Shown here: positions 1-9,117 of the stretch, piece after piece
Position numbering within the stretch: position 1 is the first letter of the stretch
How the letters are laid out: every line of letters begins with the position of its first letter
From: Lampris incognitus
Lineage: Eukaryota > Chordata > Actinopteri > Lampriformes > Lampridae
DNA length: 64,000 nt
Direction: 5' to 3'
Assembly (NCBI RefSeq): GCF_029633865.1
Contig: NC_079214.1
Location: forward strand, 35,873,565 to 35,937,564
The notes under the pieces: model-generated
What the model saw: the letters and a program-made list of their open reading frames with translations, nothing else
The model's database searches: none
What the model was told of the DNA's origin: nothing
Program-made: the position numbers and the translations under genes

Positions 1-682
1 AGTACAGACAAGTTTAAAATTGAGTTAATAAAAAAAGTGTTGTAAAACTAATTAAAAGTAACAATCGGAGCAATAGCAAAATATACGACACACACAAGGT
101 CTAGAGGGTCAAAGTGAGACATGGAGTTAGTGATATTTCTGAAGAACTGGCGAGTAGGTTCATTACTGGATCTTGTGGCACTAATGTTCCAATAGCAATA
201 ATTTTGTTATTGAAGAACGTAGCACATTGCTTACATTTTTCAGTGGACAGCATCGCTGATGGGTTTGGAGATGGTGGATTAATAAGTCGATCAATAGTAG
301 AGAAAAGCACTTTACTATTAATATTAATGATTTTAGAGAGAGAAAAAGACTGTCTGGCCTGTTTAATTTCTTTGCTGTACTTATTCAGTCTCTCTTTATA
401 AATTTCATGGTGAACCTGAAGTTCAGTCTTTCTCCACTGTCATTCTGCCTGGTGACACCCTCTCTTAAGATGCCTAACAACCACTCCATTTCTGCAGGGA
501 GCTTTTTGTTTTTCTATGTTTGTTTTAACAGTTGTAATATTGTCAAAGGTATTTTGTATTTTCAAGTTGTTCACAAGCTCCTCAGTTTGTGATGCCATGA
601 ATGGCGATAACTCATTAGTTTTCTTAAAGGTTTCAATTGTATTATTGTCAACCAAACATTTTGTAGGAACATCAATCCCTGG
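1..682 (-). mobile_element. Decayed non-LTR retrotransposon (LINE) fragment
   Basis: Minus-strand frames between about 740 and 100 read as the linker before the reverse-transcriptase domain of a fish LINE: a Trp-Arg-Lys-Thr-Glu-Leu stretch, then a Lys/Glu-rich helix, a VLFSTIDRLINPP motif and an STEKC...FFNNKI motif, in that order. This order is what I recall for L2/Maui-like fish LINEs. The reading frame is broken more than once, and the catalytic part of the reverse transcriptase is absent. The piece is cut at 682, where an LTR element begins with a 5-bp duplicated target (CCTGG at 678-682). The LINE clade is an inference and may be wrong; that it is a non-LTR fragment is better supported. 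Confidence 0.55.
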
Positions 683-1131
683 TGTTACGTTGCCCATTAA
701 AGGTCCAGGGGATGAAGGGAGGTAATAAAGAAAATACAAGTATCCCGGGGGAATAAGAAAGGTGGGAGGCGGAACCAGATGTAAAAACAGATTAACAAAA
801 AGACCCTTTAGTCAAAACTAAAATAAACAGGCTGGCTCTTAACTAACCAGGCTTTAACAAAAACTCAGATCAAACAGAAACAAGAACACTAATAAGCTTC
901 ACCCTCCTTCTCAAGGAGTATAGACAAGAGCTTGCTCTCTCGTTGGCAACAATGGCCGTCTCTCCACACACTGCTACCAACAATGGCGCACTGGCACTGT
1001 TGGGTGTCTCTCCAACTTATATACCCAGTTGATGAGGAATTGGGGTCACCTGGGCTCAATTAGCAGCTCCACAGGAGGCGGGGCATCACCTGGAGAGGGA
1101 AAATTACAGACACGGCACTAGGGCCGTAACA
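683..1131 (-). repeat. 3' LTR of retroelement A
   Basis: Read on the minus strand it starts TGTTACGGCCC, contains a TATA-like GGTATATAA motif and ends with GTAACA. It matches the LTR at 10404-10864 over its whole length except for substitutions and two short deletions in the middle. The LTR ends are inverted TG...CA as expected. Confidence 0.88.
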
Positions 1132-1262
1132 CCCCCTCCCATAAGTACAAACCCTAGGTTTGTGTATACGAGAGGGTAATCACATAGACAACACACGGCA
1201 TTGGGGCCGTAATACCCCCTCCCATAAATACAAACCCTAGGTTGGCATTCAAGAGGGTAATC
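1132..1262 (-). other. Polypurine tract and a partial tandem duplication next to the 3' LTR
   Basis: On the minus strand a GGGAGGGGG purine tract sits directly before the 3' LTR. About 70 bp upstream the same block (ACCTAGGGTTTGTA, a short spacer, GGGAGGGGG, then a degenerate LTR start ending in CCGTGTG) occurs again. The second-strand priming site and the first bases of U3 have therefore been duplicated in tandem. Confidence 0.7.
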
Positions 1263-1274
1263 CTCTTCACTCTG

Positions 1275-1551
1275 TTTCAAGTTGGCTTCGTCCTTCTCCC
1301 TGAGCCACTGCATCAGGCAGATGTTTTGCTCCTGCATGTCCTCAAATGCTTGGCCTGTCACAGCCATCTCCCAGAGCAAGGCATCCTCCTGTTGTTTCGC
1401 TATTGAAAGCTTCTTGAGGATGTCGACCTGCACCTTTACACAGCGAATCTTCCTCAGGGCCTCTTCGTCAGCCATCTTCTTGCCTTCTCTTCCCTCCCTC
1501 TTCCAGGTCCTTCAGTCTCAGCTCCTCTGCCTCGGTCTTCTCAGCCGCCAT
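1275..1551 (-). pseudogene. rnf20: rnf20 (Bre1-type E3 ligase) cDNA fragment, downstream half
   Basis: Minus-strand translation gives [13 protein letters not shown], then after a frameshift [20 protein letters not shown] and [13 protein letters not shown], ending LREKDEAN. This is the coiled-coil region of vertebrate RNF20, the E3 ligase that monoubiquitinates histone H2B; the residues fit RNF20 better than its paralogue RNF40. The segment continues the protein exactly where the piece at 8307-8460 stops (KVQL then MAAEK), with the DNA transposon lying between them. It has no introns and lies in the same sense as gag. Broken frames and substitutions show that it is not a working gene. After LREKDEAN the similarity stops and the retroelement's own 3' sequence begins. 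Confidence 0.85.
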
Positions 1552-1553
1552 GA

Positions 1554-2099
1554 TAGTCCATGGGCCAGACGATATTTCGGTACACTCAAGGTGGCAAAAC
1601 TTACTTATAATTTTTGAAAGGATCCATGTCTGTAGATGATATTTTGGTATGATAACCATTCCTGAGTGGCAGCTGTATCACAGTTATCAGCTCATGAAGT
1701 TAACCACCCGCTAAACTAAATTGCATTTTAGACGCTGGTGCATATCCTGGTTTAGCCTCATGGTCAGGACATTTTTCAATGTTCTATAATATTGTCTTTG
1801 GTATCATTTTAAAGGGGACCTTCTTAGCTTTCATTCAAGCCCTGTTGTGGATATTTCTCACAAATATAGAGGTCACTTGAGCTCTTCAACCCGTCAATAA
1901 CACACATCTTTCTGCAATTTTCGCCTAAACTATATACTTTCTTTTAGCCCTGTGGCATCTAGGAATATCAGGGACACAAAACACAAAAACTGGAATACTC
2001 ACAGGACTGTAAAGATTCAGGAAATGTATAATATACCCATACTATTTCATTGTGTGAGGTGATTGTGAGCCTGAAATGAGAACTAGACCAAAGCCAGTT
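1554..2099 (+). repeat. Left long terminal inverted repeat of the DNA transposon
   Basis: From the 16-bp terminus to about 2099 this arm matches the complement of 7733-8306, with only scattered substitutions and small indels (for example CGA here against a 13-base segment in the other arm just inside the terminus). It has no coding potential of its own. Confidence 0.85.
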
Positions 2100-2408
2100 A
2101 GGTCACAAACTGGTCTCTATACATTTGTTTAAATACACAATCAAAATACATGATAAAAAGGAATACCATAGTGAGGTAATGAACTATTTTAATGTTTTAA
2201 ACGACATTGACATTTACATATACTTATTCAATGATACATGTAATCCCATATCATTAGTGGGTATATGTAATGGTAATGGGTAGGGTAATGGGTATATGTG
2301 AATATGGTTACATTATTGTTATCAAGCTCTGGGTAACCAAGTCCAGAATCAACATCCTGTGCATCAATAGACTACTACCACAGTAATACCATCAGAATCA
2401 TCACACTG

Positions 2409-5400
2409 TCATTCATCAAACTGCTCGTTTCTCTCATCATCTGACTCCCCAAGTTCAAAGTCCAGTTCTGGACCATCCTGCTGTTTTTGGTTACTGCAGG
2501 TCTGTAACCTGCACATGTCTGTGCATGGAAGTCCATTTGACAGGCACATGCAGCTTGGCATTTTGCCTGAATGCACACACTTGCATGTTAGCATTTCCAA
2601 GACCACATCTGGTGCAGGTGGGGAGCGCATCCAGTAAATAGCCAGCTTGCCTTCATCGTCTGTCCATCCATACTCAGTAGGGCTTGGCACCACAGGATTA
2701 GCCTGCAGACAGCACTTCCATATTGCTGCCTGATAGTTGGCTCGTTGAACATGCATAAAGAGACAGTCTCTACATGGTGGCAGCTGGCTGGACTCAACCT
2801 CTCCCCTTTTGGTGCAGAAGAGCTGGTAACGCAGTTTGTTCACCTCAGCAGTGCTGCTATTAGCAACATACATCCGACAGGTGAACTGCTCAATTTTCTG
2901 GAACAGCTCATCACTCACATTCCATGTCTGTCCCAGTTGACTAAAAGTCTCTTGGCAGGAAGTGTGCTTTCTCACTATCTTCAGGGCATTCAGCTTCCCT
3001 CGACCAGCGAATGCACTGACAGTGTCGCAGCCTGTGAAGGCATGTAAGCCAATTAGGCTGTCACAGATGCTGTCTCCAAGTGAACTTGCCAGTTTGGTGA
3101 TGTCGACAAACCGTGTGCGGTTCTGAGTCCCACACTTCTGGTAGATGGGACAGGTGATGTCCTTCTGGAAGCCAAGACAAAGCACCATGACATCAGTGTC
3201 CTCAGCTGTAATAACTGACTTTGAGCCCGCATTTGCTGCATGCAATGCATGCAGGAGCAGACGGGTGTCAGCTTCTTCATGTGTGGAGTGCAGTTCTGCT
3301 GCTTCCTCACACCCATCTTCTGTCAACTTGTAGCAGGTTTCCTCACAGGTCATGTACAACACCTTGCAATGCAGCATAGCTCTGTATCGTGGGAGTTTCC
3401 ACTCTTCCACCAGAAACTTGATGAGACTGGTCTTGTTGGAGGAACTGCACAGAAATTTTCTCCACTGCTGGACGTGGTGTCCCCCTGCAAGATTCTTGTA
3501 CTGGAGAGTGATGTCTCCACCCCGGTTCAGTCGTTCAGCATCTTTGATCAAAGTCTGGTGATAGACATCAAAAACAACATCAATCCTCCCACTCTGTGCT
3601 CCCTCATGGAGGACCTGGGTCAAGGCTGACTCTGCCACCTGTGCAAAGGTTTTGTTGTTGCCATTCATTTTTTGGACCAGGCTCATCCCATCAATGATGG
3701 AAGTAGATGGGATTGGGATGTCTTCTGCAGGAGATACATTCTTTTCAAGCTCTCTGGCAAGTGCAGCCTTGTTTGTTTTTCGTAAGGACCCATCAGCATT
3801 TGCCAGTGCCCATGGTAGTGGGCCCAATGGGTAGGCAAGGACATCCTTCAGATTCACCTTCCTGCTTTCAGCCACCAGGATCATGTGACTGAAAAGGTTT
3901 CTATCTGCCTTCAGAACCACATCCTGTGCTTTCTTTCCATGAGCTTGTTTTGTGCTGACATTGGAGAATGTTTTCAGACTTTGCTTGGTCATCTTGTCGT
4001 GGAATTTCACAGGTGGTGGGTCTGCATCTAACCTTGTTTGCTGGAATGCTTGGTAGGCCTCTTCTCCTTTCTCAAGAGCTCTCAAGAGATCTATGGTCAC
4101 ATCAGGTGGAGCCATGTTGCCAGTGGAGAGGCTAACCAAATCAATCTCATCAGGGGACATAGGATTGAGCCAGTTATTCTCCATAAGGTCCATGAGAGAC
4201 TGGACATCTGCTTCATCTCTCTTGATCCTTGGACTCTGTAGATCTGGATGAGACCATTTGCACCTGCCTTGACCTGTCAGGTCTCTCAGCTGTCTGAGGT
4301 ACATGCTTCTATACTCAGCTGTGAGATAATATTTGGTCACAGCTCCTGGCTTCAAGCTGAATCCCTTTGTCCCTCCAGCTGTTTGGGTGTCTTTGTTCAC
4401 CGTTTCTTCTATAGCTTGGTCAACAGGGATTCGGCCAAAGGGATTGGTGGAGCCCAGTTGGACTGAGAAGCCTCCTTCCATGAATTCTGTGTACACATCT
4501 GGGTGTGTGATGGGCAGCTCAGACATCTGGGCATAGTAGTAGGGGAGGTAGCGTGCATAATTCATCCTGTCATAAGCAAAGCACCATGGGATCATTGCTC
4601 GAATGCTAGCCAAGTGTAGCATCCAGTCTCCCTCTCTGGATGCTCGGATGAGCCCCAACAAGATTTCAACCATGTCCAAATAGGACATCCAGAAGTTCGA
4701 GAGGCTGCCGTTTCCACCTCTAAGGAACTCACGGTAGACTTCAAATAGATCCATGATGCGTGTACAAGAGCTGTTCTCGAGGACCTCCTTCAAAGCATGT
4801 TGTGAGACTTCTTTCCCAAGGCTGTCAATGGTCTTCAGTGTCTCATTCAGGTGAACCATGTCATTCCTGTGAGTTTCTTCCAACCAGGACAGGAAACCAT
4901 TCAAGGTCAGTCGCATGAGAGCCTCATACAGGAGCTTGTGTAGTCGCACTGCCCTGTTGTACTTGCGGCCATCCATGACACCAGCAATTGAGCCTTCTGC
5001 AATCATGCCAGACTCAATGCAGAGGTCTTTGAGTCCAGCATCTTGGAAACGCTTTCCTATTATTGCCAGCAGTGTGCAGATGGTGTGGAATACCCCAAGC
5101 CTAACGATGATATCATGGAACTTGTCATGGTGTTTCCATGTGATCTCGACAGCCTTCGCATACAGGGCTTGGTCAAAGACACAGACAATCTTCCTCAGGC
5201 CTAAGCACTGCATGATGCTCAGTGACTGGTTAAGCACCTCGTTGACAGTAGACATTTGTGTCGCTGGAGAATTGATGGTAGGCAGATAGCCTATATTGTC
5301 GGGGATGACCGTCATCTCTCCTCGAGTCAGGATGTTGAAGCCTGTCCAGCTGCTGACTGACTGTTCTTGTTGTGACATGCGTGCTAGGACCCAAAGAAGG

Positions 5401-7076
5401 TTTTTCTCTCTGGCAAGCTTAGTATTGGCTGCAGTATCGGCATCTGACTTTTTGCTTTGTGGTGGCCCTACCCGTTGTCCAGCATTGTAAGTTGGTAACA
5501 TTGGTGGGGGTCCATCAATGCTTCTCTTCTTTGTTTTGGGAACAGTGGGCATGGGTTGGACAGGAAGTGGGTTGACTGGCTTTGCTTGCACAGCAATCCC
5601 ATTGACTCTGTGAGATGTTCCCTCACCACTGACAGTTTCTTCAAGACGGTCGATATTGTCCCAGGCTAAAGTTGTGAATATGCCAGGATGGATGTTAGCT
5701 GGAAGGGTAATGCCACTCCCTGATGATGAGAGTTTCTGGAGACACAGGGCAGTGTTGATCTCTTCCATCTGTGAATAGGACACACTGTGACCAAGTCGGT
5801 TGAGGATGTTTATCAACTCTACATTTCCTGTCAACGATTTGACACTGAATGGCAGAACAATGTGCTTGGAAGGCTTGGTATTTCCACATGTCACTGCATA
5901 TACTATGTCATGGCCAAATGACTGCAGAAGGCACTGCACTCTCTGGGATGCATGATCAGGATCATTTGAGCCTGTGAGTAGAGAGTACAGGAAGATAATG
6001 AGCGACTCTGGAATGGTAGGACATTCTGCTTCTGGTTTGACTTCAGGCGGCCAGGTTTGAGGAACATCTTGACTTTTAATGTCTGCTCTCAATTTGATGG
6101 CTGCTTTGGCTATAACATCTTGTGCACTGACACTTTTCAGGGTCTGCAGCTCCCTTTCGAGAGACTGATTTTCTTTGGCAAGTTCCCTCATGGACAAGTT
6201 ATCGGGATAGAGGAGGAATTTTCCTTTCTCATCAGGGAATATCTGCAAGGCTCCAGCAAACTCACTCTCCAGGTTTCGCCTTATGTGCTTCTTGGTTGAT
6301 TCCTTGACTTGGGCAATGCCTTGGGAGTTCATTGAAGCTACCAGTCTAGAAGAGAGATCAGTCATTGTCATCACTTGAGGATTGCCAAAAAGCTCCATCC
6401 TGATGAAGAGGAACAGCTCATTGTATGCCTTATTCACAGCAGCTTCATACTGGGCTGCAGCATCATCATCTTCATTGCTGGCAACCTCTCCTTTGGAAAC
6501 CTCTTCTTTGGTGTAAAGTCTATAGCATGACCTATGGTAGTGCCCTTCAGCTGCTACAAGGTCTCTACTCACAATGGCAAGGATTCTGCTGTCCCTTTTC
6601 TTTGTGGCTGCACTCCTGATCTTTGCATCAGCTCGCAGTTCTCGACACTGCACCAGTACTTCTCTCGTATTCTGTCTCTTGGAATATTTGCTGTTTTTCT
6701 GACAAAATATGCACTCTGCATCATAAGTCCTAGATGTACTTGGAGCATGTCGAGCTACTCTCTTAGATTGTTTCTCTTCAGCAGAGACACTTTTCTTTTC
6801 TTTTGCAAGGAGGCCATCAAGAATTTGCTTCATAGTGAAGATACTGCGACACTTTCTGTGGTAGTAGATTGCTGGAATCTGTCCCTCAGGAATGTCTTTT
6901 GCCAGTTTCAAAACTGGTGCATGATTTCGTATCTGAGCTGCCCTGAGCAGAGTTCTCCATGAGTCGACACTTTGTAGCGAAACCAGCTTATCTGTATCAT
7001 CAGAACAGTGGATAATGCACTCCACCCGTGGGCGCTTTGGTATTGGGTAAAAACTTGCTTGTTCACCAGTGGCCAT
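2409..7076 (-). CDS. Intact 1555-aa transposon-borne protein with zinc clusters and two nuclease-like segments; function unknown
   Basis: Single uninterrupted frame from an ATG at 7076. Visible in order: a Cys-His cluster (C20, C24, H73, C76); a second one (C122, C125, H181, C184); a helical Glu/Lys-rich part near 295-330; a segment with WDNID (D473), VCVFDQALYAKA (D635) and AEGS (E694), an order and spacing that would suit an RNase H-fold DDE transposase; and a C-terminal segment with VVFD (D1170), HEEAD (1266-1270), EDTDV (from 1292) and GCD (1349-1351), resembling the acidic pattern of PIN/FEN-like nucleases. A CXC-like cysteine cluster (1498-1527) and an acidic tail finish it. I recall similar uncharacterised proteins from fishes and marine invertebrates but cannot name the family. 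Both nuclease assignments are inference. An open frame this long inside decayed sequence implies recent activity. Confidence 0.85.
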   Translation of the reverse strand: MATGEQASFYPIPKRPRVECIIHCSDDTDKLVSLQSVDSWRTLLRAAQIRNHAPVLKLAKDIPEGQIPAIYYHRKCRSIFTMKQILDGLLAKEKKSVSAEEKQSKRVARHAPSTSRTYDAECIFCQKNSKYSKRQNTREVLVQCRELRADAKIRSAATKKRDSRILAIVSRDLVAAEGHYHRSCYRLYTKEEVSKGEVASNEDDDAAAQYEAAVNKAYNELFLFIRMELFGNPQVMTMTDLSSRLVASMNSQGIAQVKESTKKHIRRNLESEFAGALQIFPDEKGKFLLYPDNLSMRELAKENQSLERELQTLKSVSAQDVIAKAAIKLRADIKSQDVPQTWPPEVKPEAECPTIPESLIIFLYSLLTGSNDPDHASQRVQCLLQSFGHDIVYAVTCGNTKPSKHIVLPFSVKSLTGNVELINILNRLGHSVSYSQMEEINTALCLQKLSSSGSGITLPANIHPGIFTTLAWDNIDRLEETVSGEGTSHRVNGIAVQAKPVNPLPVQPMPTVPKTKKRSIDGPPPMLPTYNAGQRVGPPQSKKSDADTAANTKLAREKNLLWVLARMSQQEQSVSSWTGFNILTRGEMTVIPDNIGYLPTINSPATQMSTVNEVLNQSLSIMQCLGLRKIVCVFDQALYAKAVEITWKHHDKFHDIIVRLGVFHTICTLLAIIGKRFQDAGLKDLCIESGMIAEGSIAGVMDGRKYNRAVRLHKLLYEALMRLTLNGFLSWLEETHRNDMVHLNETLKTIDSLGKEVSQHALKEVLENSSCTRIMDLFEVYREFLRGGNGSLSNFWMSYLDMVEILLGLIRASREGDWMLHLASIRAMIPWCFAYDRMNYARYLPYYYAQMSELPITHPDVYTEFMEGGFSVQLGSTNPFGRIPVDQAIEETVNKDTQTAGGTKGFSLKPGAVTKYYLTAEYRSMYLRQLRDLTGQGRCKWSHPDLQSPRIKRDEADVQSLMDLMENNWLNPMSPDEIDLVSLSTGNMAPPDVTIDLLRALEKGEEAYQAFQQTRLDADPPPVKFHDKMTKQSLKTFSNVSTKQAHGKKAQDVVLKADRNLFSHMILVAESRKVNLKDVLAYPLGPLPWALANADGSLRKTNKAALARELEKNVSPAEDIPIPSTSIIDGMSLVQKMNGNNKTFAQVAESALTQVLHEGAQSGRIDVVFDVYHQTLIKDAERLNRGGDITLQYKNLAGGHHVQQWRKFLCSSSNKTSLIKFLVEEWKLPRYRAMLHCKVLYMTCEETCYKLTEDGCEEAAELHSTHEEADTRLLLHALHAANAGSKSVITAEDTDVMVLCLGFQKDITCPIYQKCGTQNRTRFVDITKLASSLGDSICDSLIGLHAFTGCDTVSAFAGRGKLNALKIVRKHTSCQETFSQLGQTWNVSDELFQKIEQFTCRMYVANSSTAEVNKLRYQLFCTKRGEVESSQLPPCRDCLFMHVQRANYQAAIWKCCLQANPVVPSPTEYGWTDDEGKLAIYWMRSPPAPDVVLEMLTCKCVHSGKMPSCMCLSNGLPCTDMCRLQTCSNQKQQDGPELDFELGESDDERNEQFDE

Positions 7077-7716
7077 ATTCAGTCAGTTTTCACCTGCCAC
7101 ATACAAATACATGTAACTTAGGTGTATGAACACTACTAAAACAAAGTTTACTTTGCTTCACTAGCGTCATATTACCATTATTTATCTTACATAGCCACAA
7201 ATAGATACATTACCTAGTTGCTATGCAACAGCTGTATTTTGTCCACATGAGGCCGCTAAAATCAACACAAGATGAAAGTTCCTCGTAGCCACTTTAACTA
7301 ATCATATTAACATATACATTAAAAGAACATTAGCTTACAATCTTCTCCAGACTGAGACAAGAAGATAGATACCAGTTTCCTCTATATGTGTTTAGTAGAA
7401 AGCTATCTGGCTGCACGTTAGCCTAGCTTAGCACAATGAATGGAAGTACACAGTACTGGTTATCCTTGGTTGTTGGCCAACTAAGAACTGTCCCAGAGTC
7501 TAAGCTAGGCTAATCAGTACCAGGGGTGTTGAAATGCTATATTTGTAAAAATCTGGGCAAATACACAATCGTGAGAGGCACAGAAACAGGTTTCCTGAAA
7601 GAAAAATGAAATAGCTGCTCATTTGGAAAGGTTATCATGTATTATTTTACTTCTTAGTGTACCAAATAAAATGGCACCAGTGAAGTTGTGTCACCTTGGG
7701 TGATATCGATATCTGG

Positions 7717-7732
7717 TCTGACCCATGGACTA
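7717..7732 (+). repeat. Internal copy of the transposon's 16-bp terminal motif
   Basis: TCTGACCCATGGACTA differs at one base from the outer right end (TCTGGCCCATGGACTA at 8291-8306) and has the same orientation. It lies exactly where the right long inverted repeat begins (7733). Confidence 0.75.
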
Positions 7733-8306
7733 ACTGGCTTTGGTCTAGTTAGTTTCTTAGTAATAATGCCCTTCTAATTTAAGGTTCACAATCACCTCAC
7801 ACAATGAAATAGTATGGGTATATTATACATTTCCTGAATCTTTACAGTCCTGCGAGTATTCCAGTTTTTGTGTTTTGTGTCCCTGATATTCCTAGATGCC
7901 ACAGGGCTAAAAGAAAGTATATAGTTTAGGCGAACATTGCAGAAAGATGTGTTATTGACGGGTTGAAGAGCTCAAATGACCTCTATATTTGTGAGAAATA
8001 TCCACAACAGGGCTTGAATGAAAGCTAAGAAGGTCCCCTTTAAAATGATACCAAAGACAATATTATAGAACATTGAAAAATGTCCTGACCATGAGGCTAA
8101 ACGAGGATATGCACCAGCGTCTAAAATGCAATTTACTTTAGGGGGTGGTTAACTTCATGAGCTGATAACTGATACAGCTGCCACTCAGGAATGGTTATCA
8201 CATCAAAATATCATCTACAGACATGGATCCTTTCAAAAATTATAAGTAAGTTTTGCCACCTTGAGTGTACCGAAATAGGAAATTTTGGGCTCTGGCCCAT
8301 GGACTA
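7733..8306 (-). repeat. Right long terminal inverted repeat of the DNA transposon
   Basis: The complement of this segment aligns with 1554-2099 almost base for base, including shared stretches such as AAGGTGGCAAAACTTACTTA. It stops at 7733, beside an internal copy of the terminal motif. Confidence 0.85.
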
Positions 8307-8460
8307 TGAGCTGGACTTTGTCCCTCTGCTCCTTGGGTGCTGAGCAGTACATATCAAGCAGCAGCTTCATCTCCCGCTGAGACTTCTGGGCTTCTTCGAG
8401 TTCTACACGGACAAACCTCAGCTGCTCCATAGCCTTCCTCCTTTGACTCGCCAGCTCCAA
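8307..8460 (-). pseudogene. rnf20: rnf20 cDNA fragment, upstream half
   Basis: Minus-strand translation contains EEAQKSQREMKLLLDMY and SAPKEQRDKVQL, a near match to the vertebrate RNF20 coiled-coil region and immediately upstream of the part found at 1275-1551. It begins about 40 bases after the stop of the gag remnant (8500), in the same orientation, where protease and pol would normally follow. The first residues (about 8460-8420) are less certain to be rnf20. The frame runs on into the transposon end, where it is terminated. Confidence 0.85.
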
Positions 8461-8499
8461 ACGAAGCTCTTCCGCATTGCATGGCAGTGGCGTGTGAGG

Positions 8500-9117
8500 T
8501 CAGCGACGGCAGACTCGAGGTGTGCAATGCTCACCTCCTGCTTCCTGGGCTGGTTTAGGTCCTCCCCATTCCCTCACCTGGGACACGGCCGCCCGCCGAC
8601 TGCGGTTCTGCCGCTTACATTTTAAGGCCTCACAATGGGCAACCAAATGTCCAGGCATATGGCAGAAAAAAAACCGTTTCTCCGCTTTAGGTTTTGGAGG
8701 GGTACCAGCACGTGAAGCTTGAGTAACTGGCAAGTTAGCATTTCGTGAGTCGTCGCTACAGGGGAAGGAAATATTACGTGGTACAAAGTTATGTGGGAGC
8801 GCGAATTCGTCCAACACCGCAGCGTGGACACTATGCTCATACCGCACCTCTAGCTGTCGCATTTTAATAGCCGTCTCTGCCTCCAATTCCAACTCCCTGC
8901 AAAGCTGGAATTCTCTCTCCCTTTCCCCCAACTGGAGACGAGCAAGACGGACTTTTAACCGCACATCCAGTTTAGAACCAGGCGTAGACTCTACGGAGAA
9001 ATGTTCAAAGGGGGGTAGGGTAGCCGGTTTCTTCCCGGTCACACCACGGGAACCCGGAGCAAAACTAACCGGTATTTGCTTAGCCGGCTCTGCAGCATTC
9101 CAGCCGGACTTTATTTA
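8500..9117 (-). pseudogene. gag remnant of retroelement A: coiled coil and degenerate zinc knuckle
   Basis: The frame 9042-8500 begins with a Pro/Ser-rich part, then a charged helix rich in Leu, Glu and Arg (LARLQLGEREREF and following), typical of the coiled coil in a fish gag family, then a zinc-knuckle-like FFFCHMPGHLVAHC. The first cysteine of the expected CX2CX4HX4C pattern is replaced by Phe, so metal binding is doubtful. Compared with related gags, the part between the coiled coil and the knuckle appears short, suggesting an internal deletion. It ends at 8500, and rnf20-derived sequence follows instead of pol. Confidence 0.65.

Larger units (their letters stand above)
1554..8306 (-). 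mobile_element. 6.75-kb DNA transposon of unrecognised superfamily with long inverted repeats
   Basis: The two ends are perfect 16-bp inverted repeats (TAGTCCATGGGCCAGA at 1554-1569; its complement at 8291-8306). The flanks are the same three bases on both sides (TGA at 1551-1553 and 8307-8309), and removing the element with one TGA restores a continuous rnf20 reading frame, which fixes the borders independently. Inside the short repeats the ends continue as about 550 bp of inverted repeat. A single intact 1555-codon gene fills the interior on the minus strand. I do not recognise the superfamily: a 3-bp duplication also occurs in PIF/Harbinger elements, but neither the protein nor the ends look like that group. 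Confidence 0.88.

Noticed and set aside
1573..8278. DNA transposon ending at TTTCGG...CCGAAA with a TA duplication
   Set aside because: The inverted similarity continues outward through TAGTCCATGGGCCAGA on both sides, and only the outer borders restore the rnf20 reading frame with a clean 3-bp duplication.
7717..8306. A separate MITE flanking the 1555-codon gene, making a composite transposon
   Set aside because: The two terminal motifs bounding this interval are in direct, not inverted, orientation, so it is not a self-contained inverted-repeat element.
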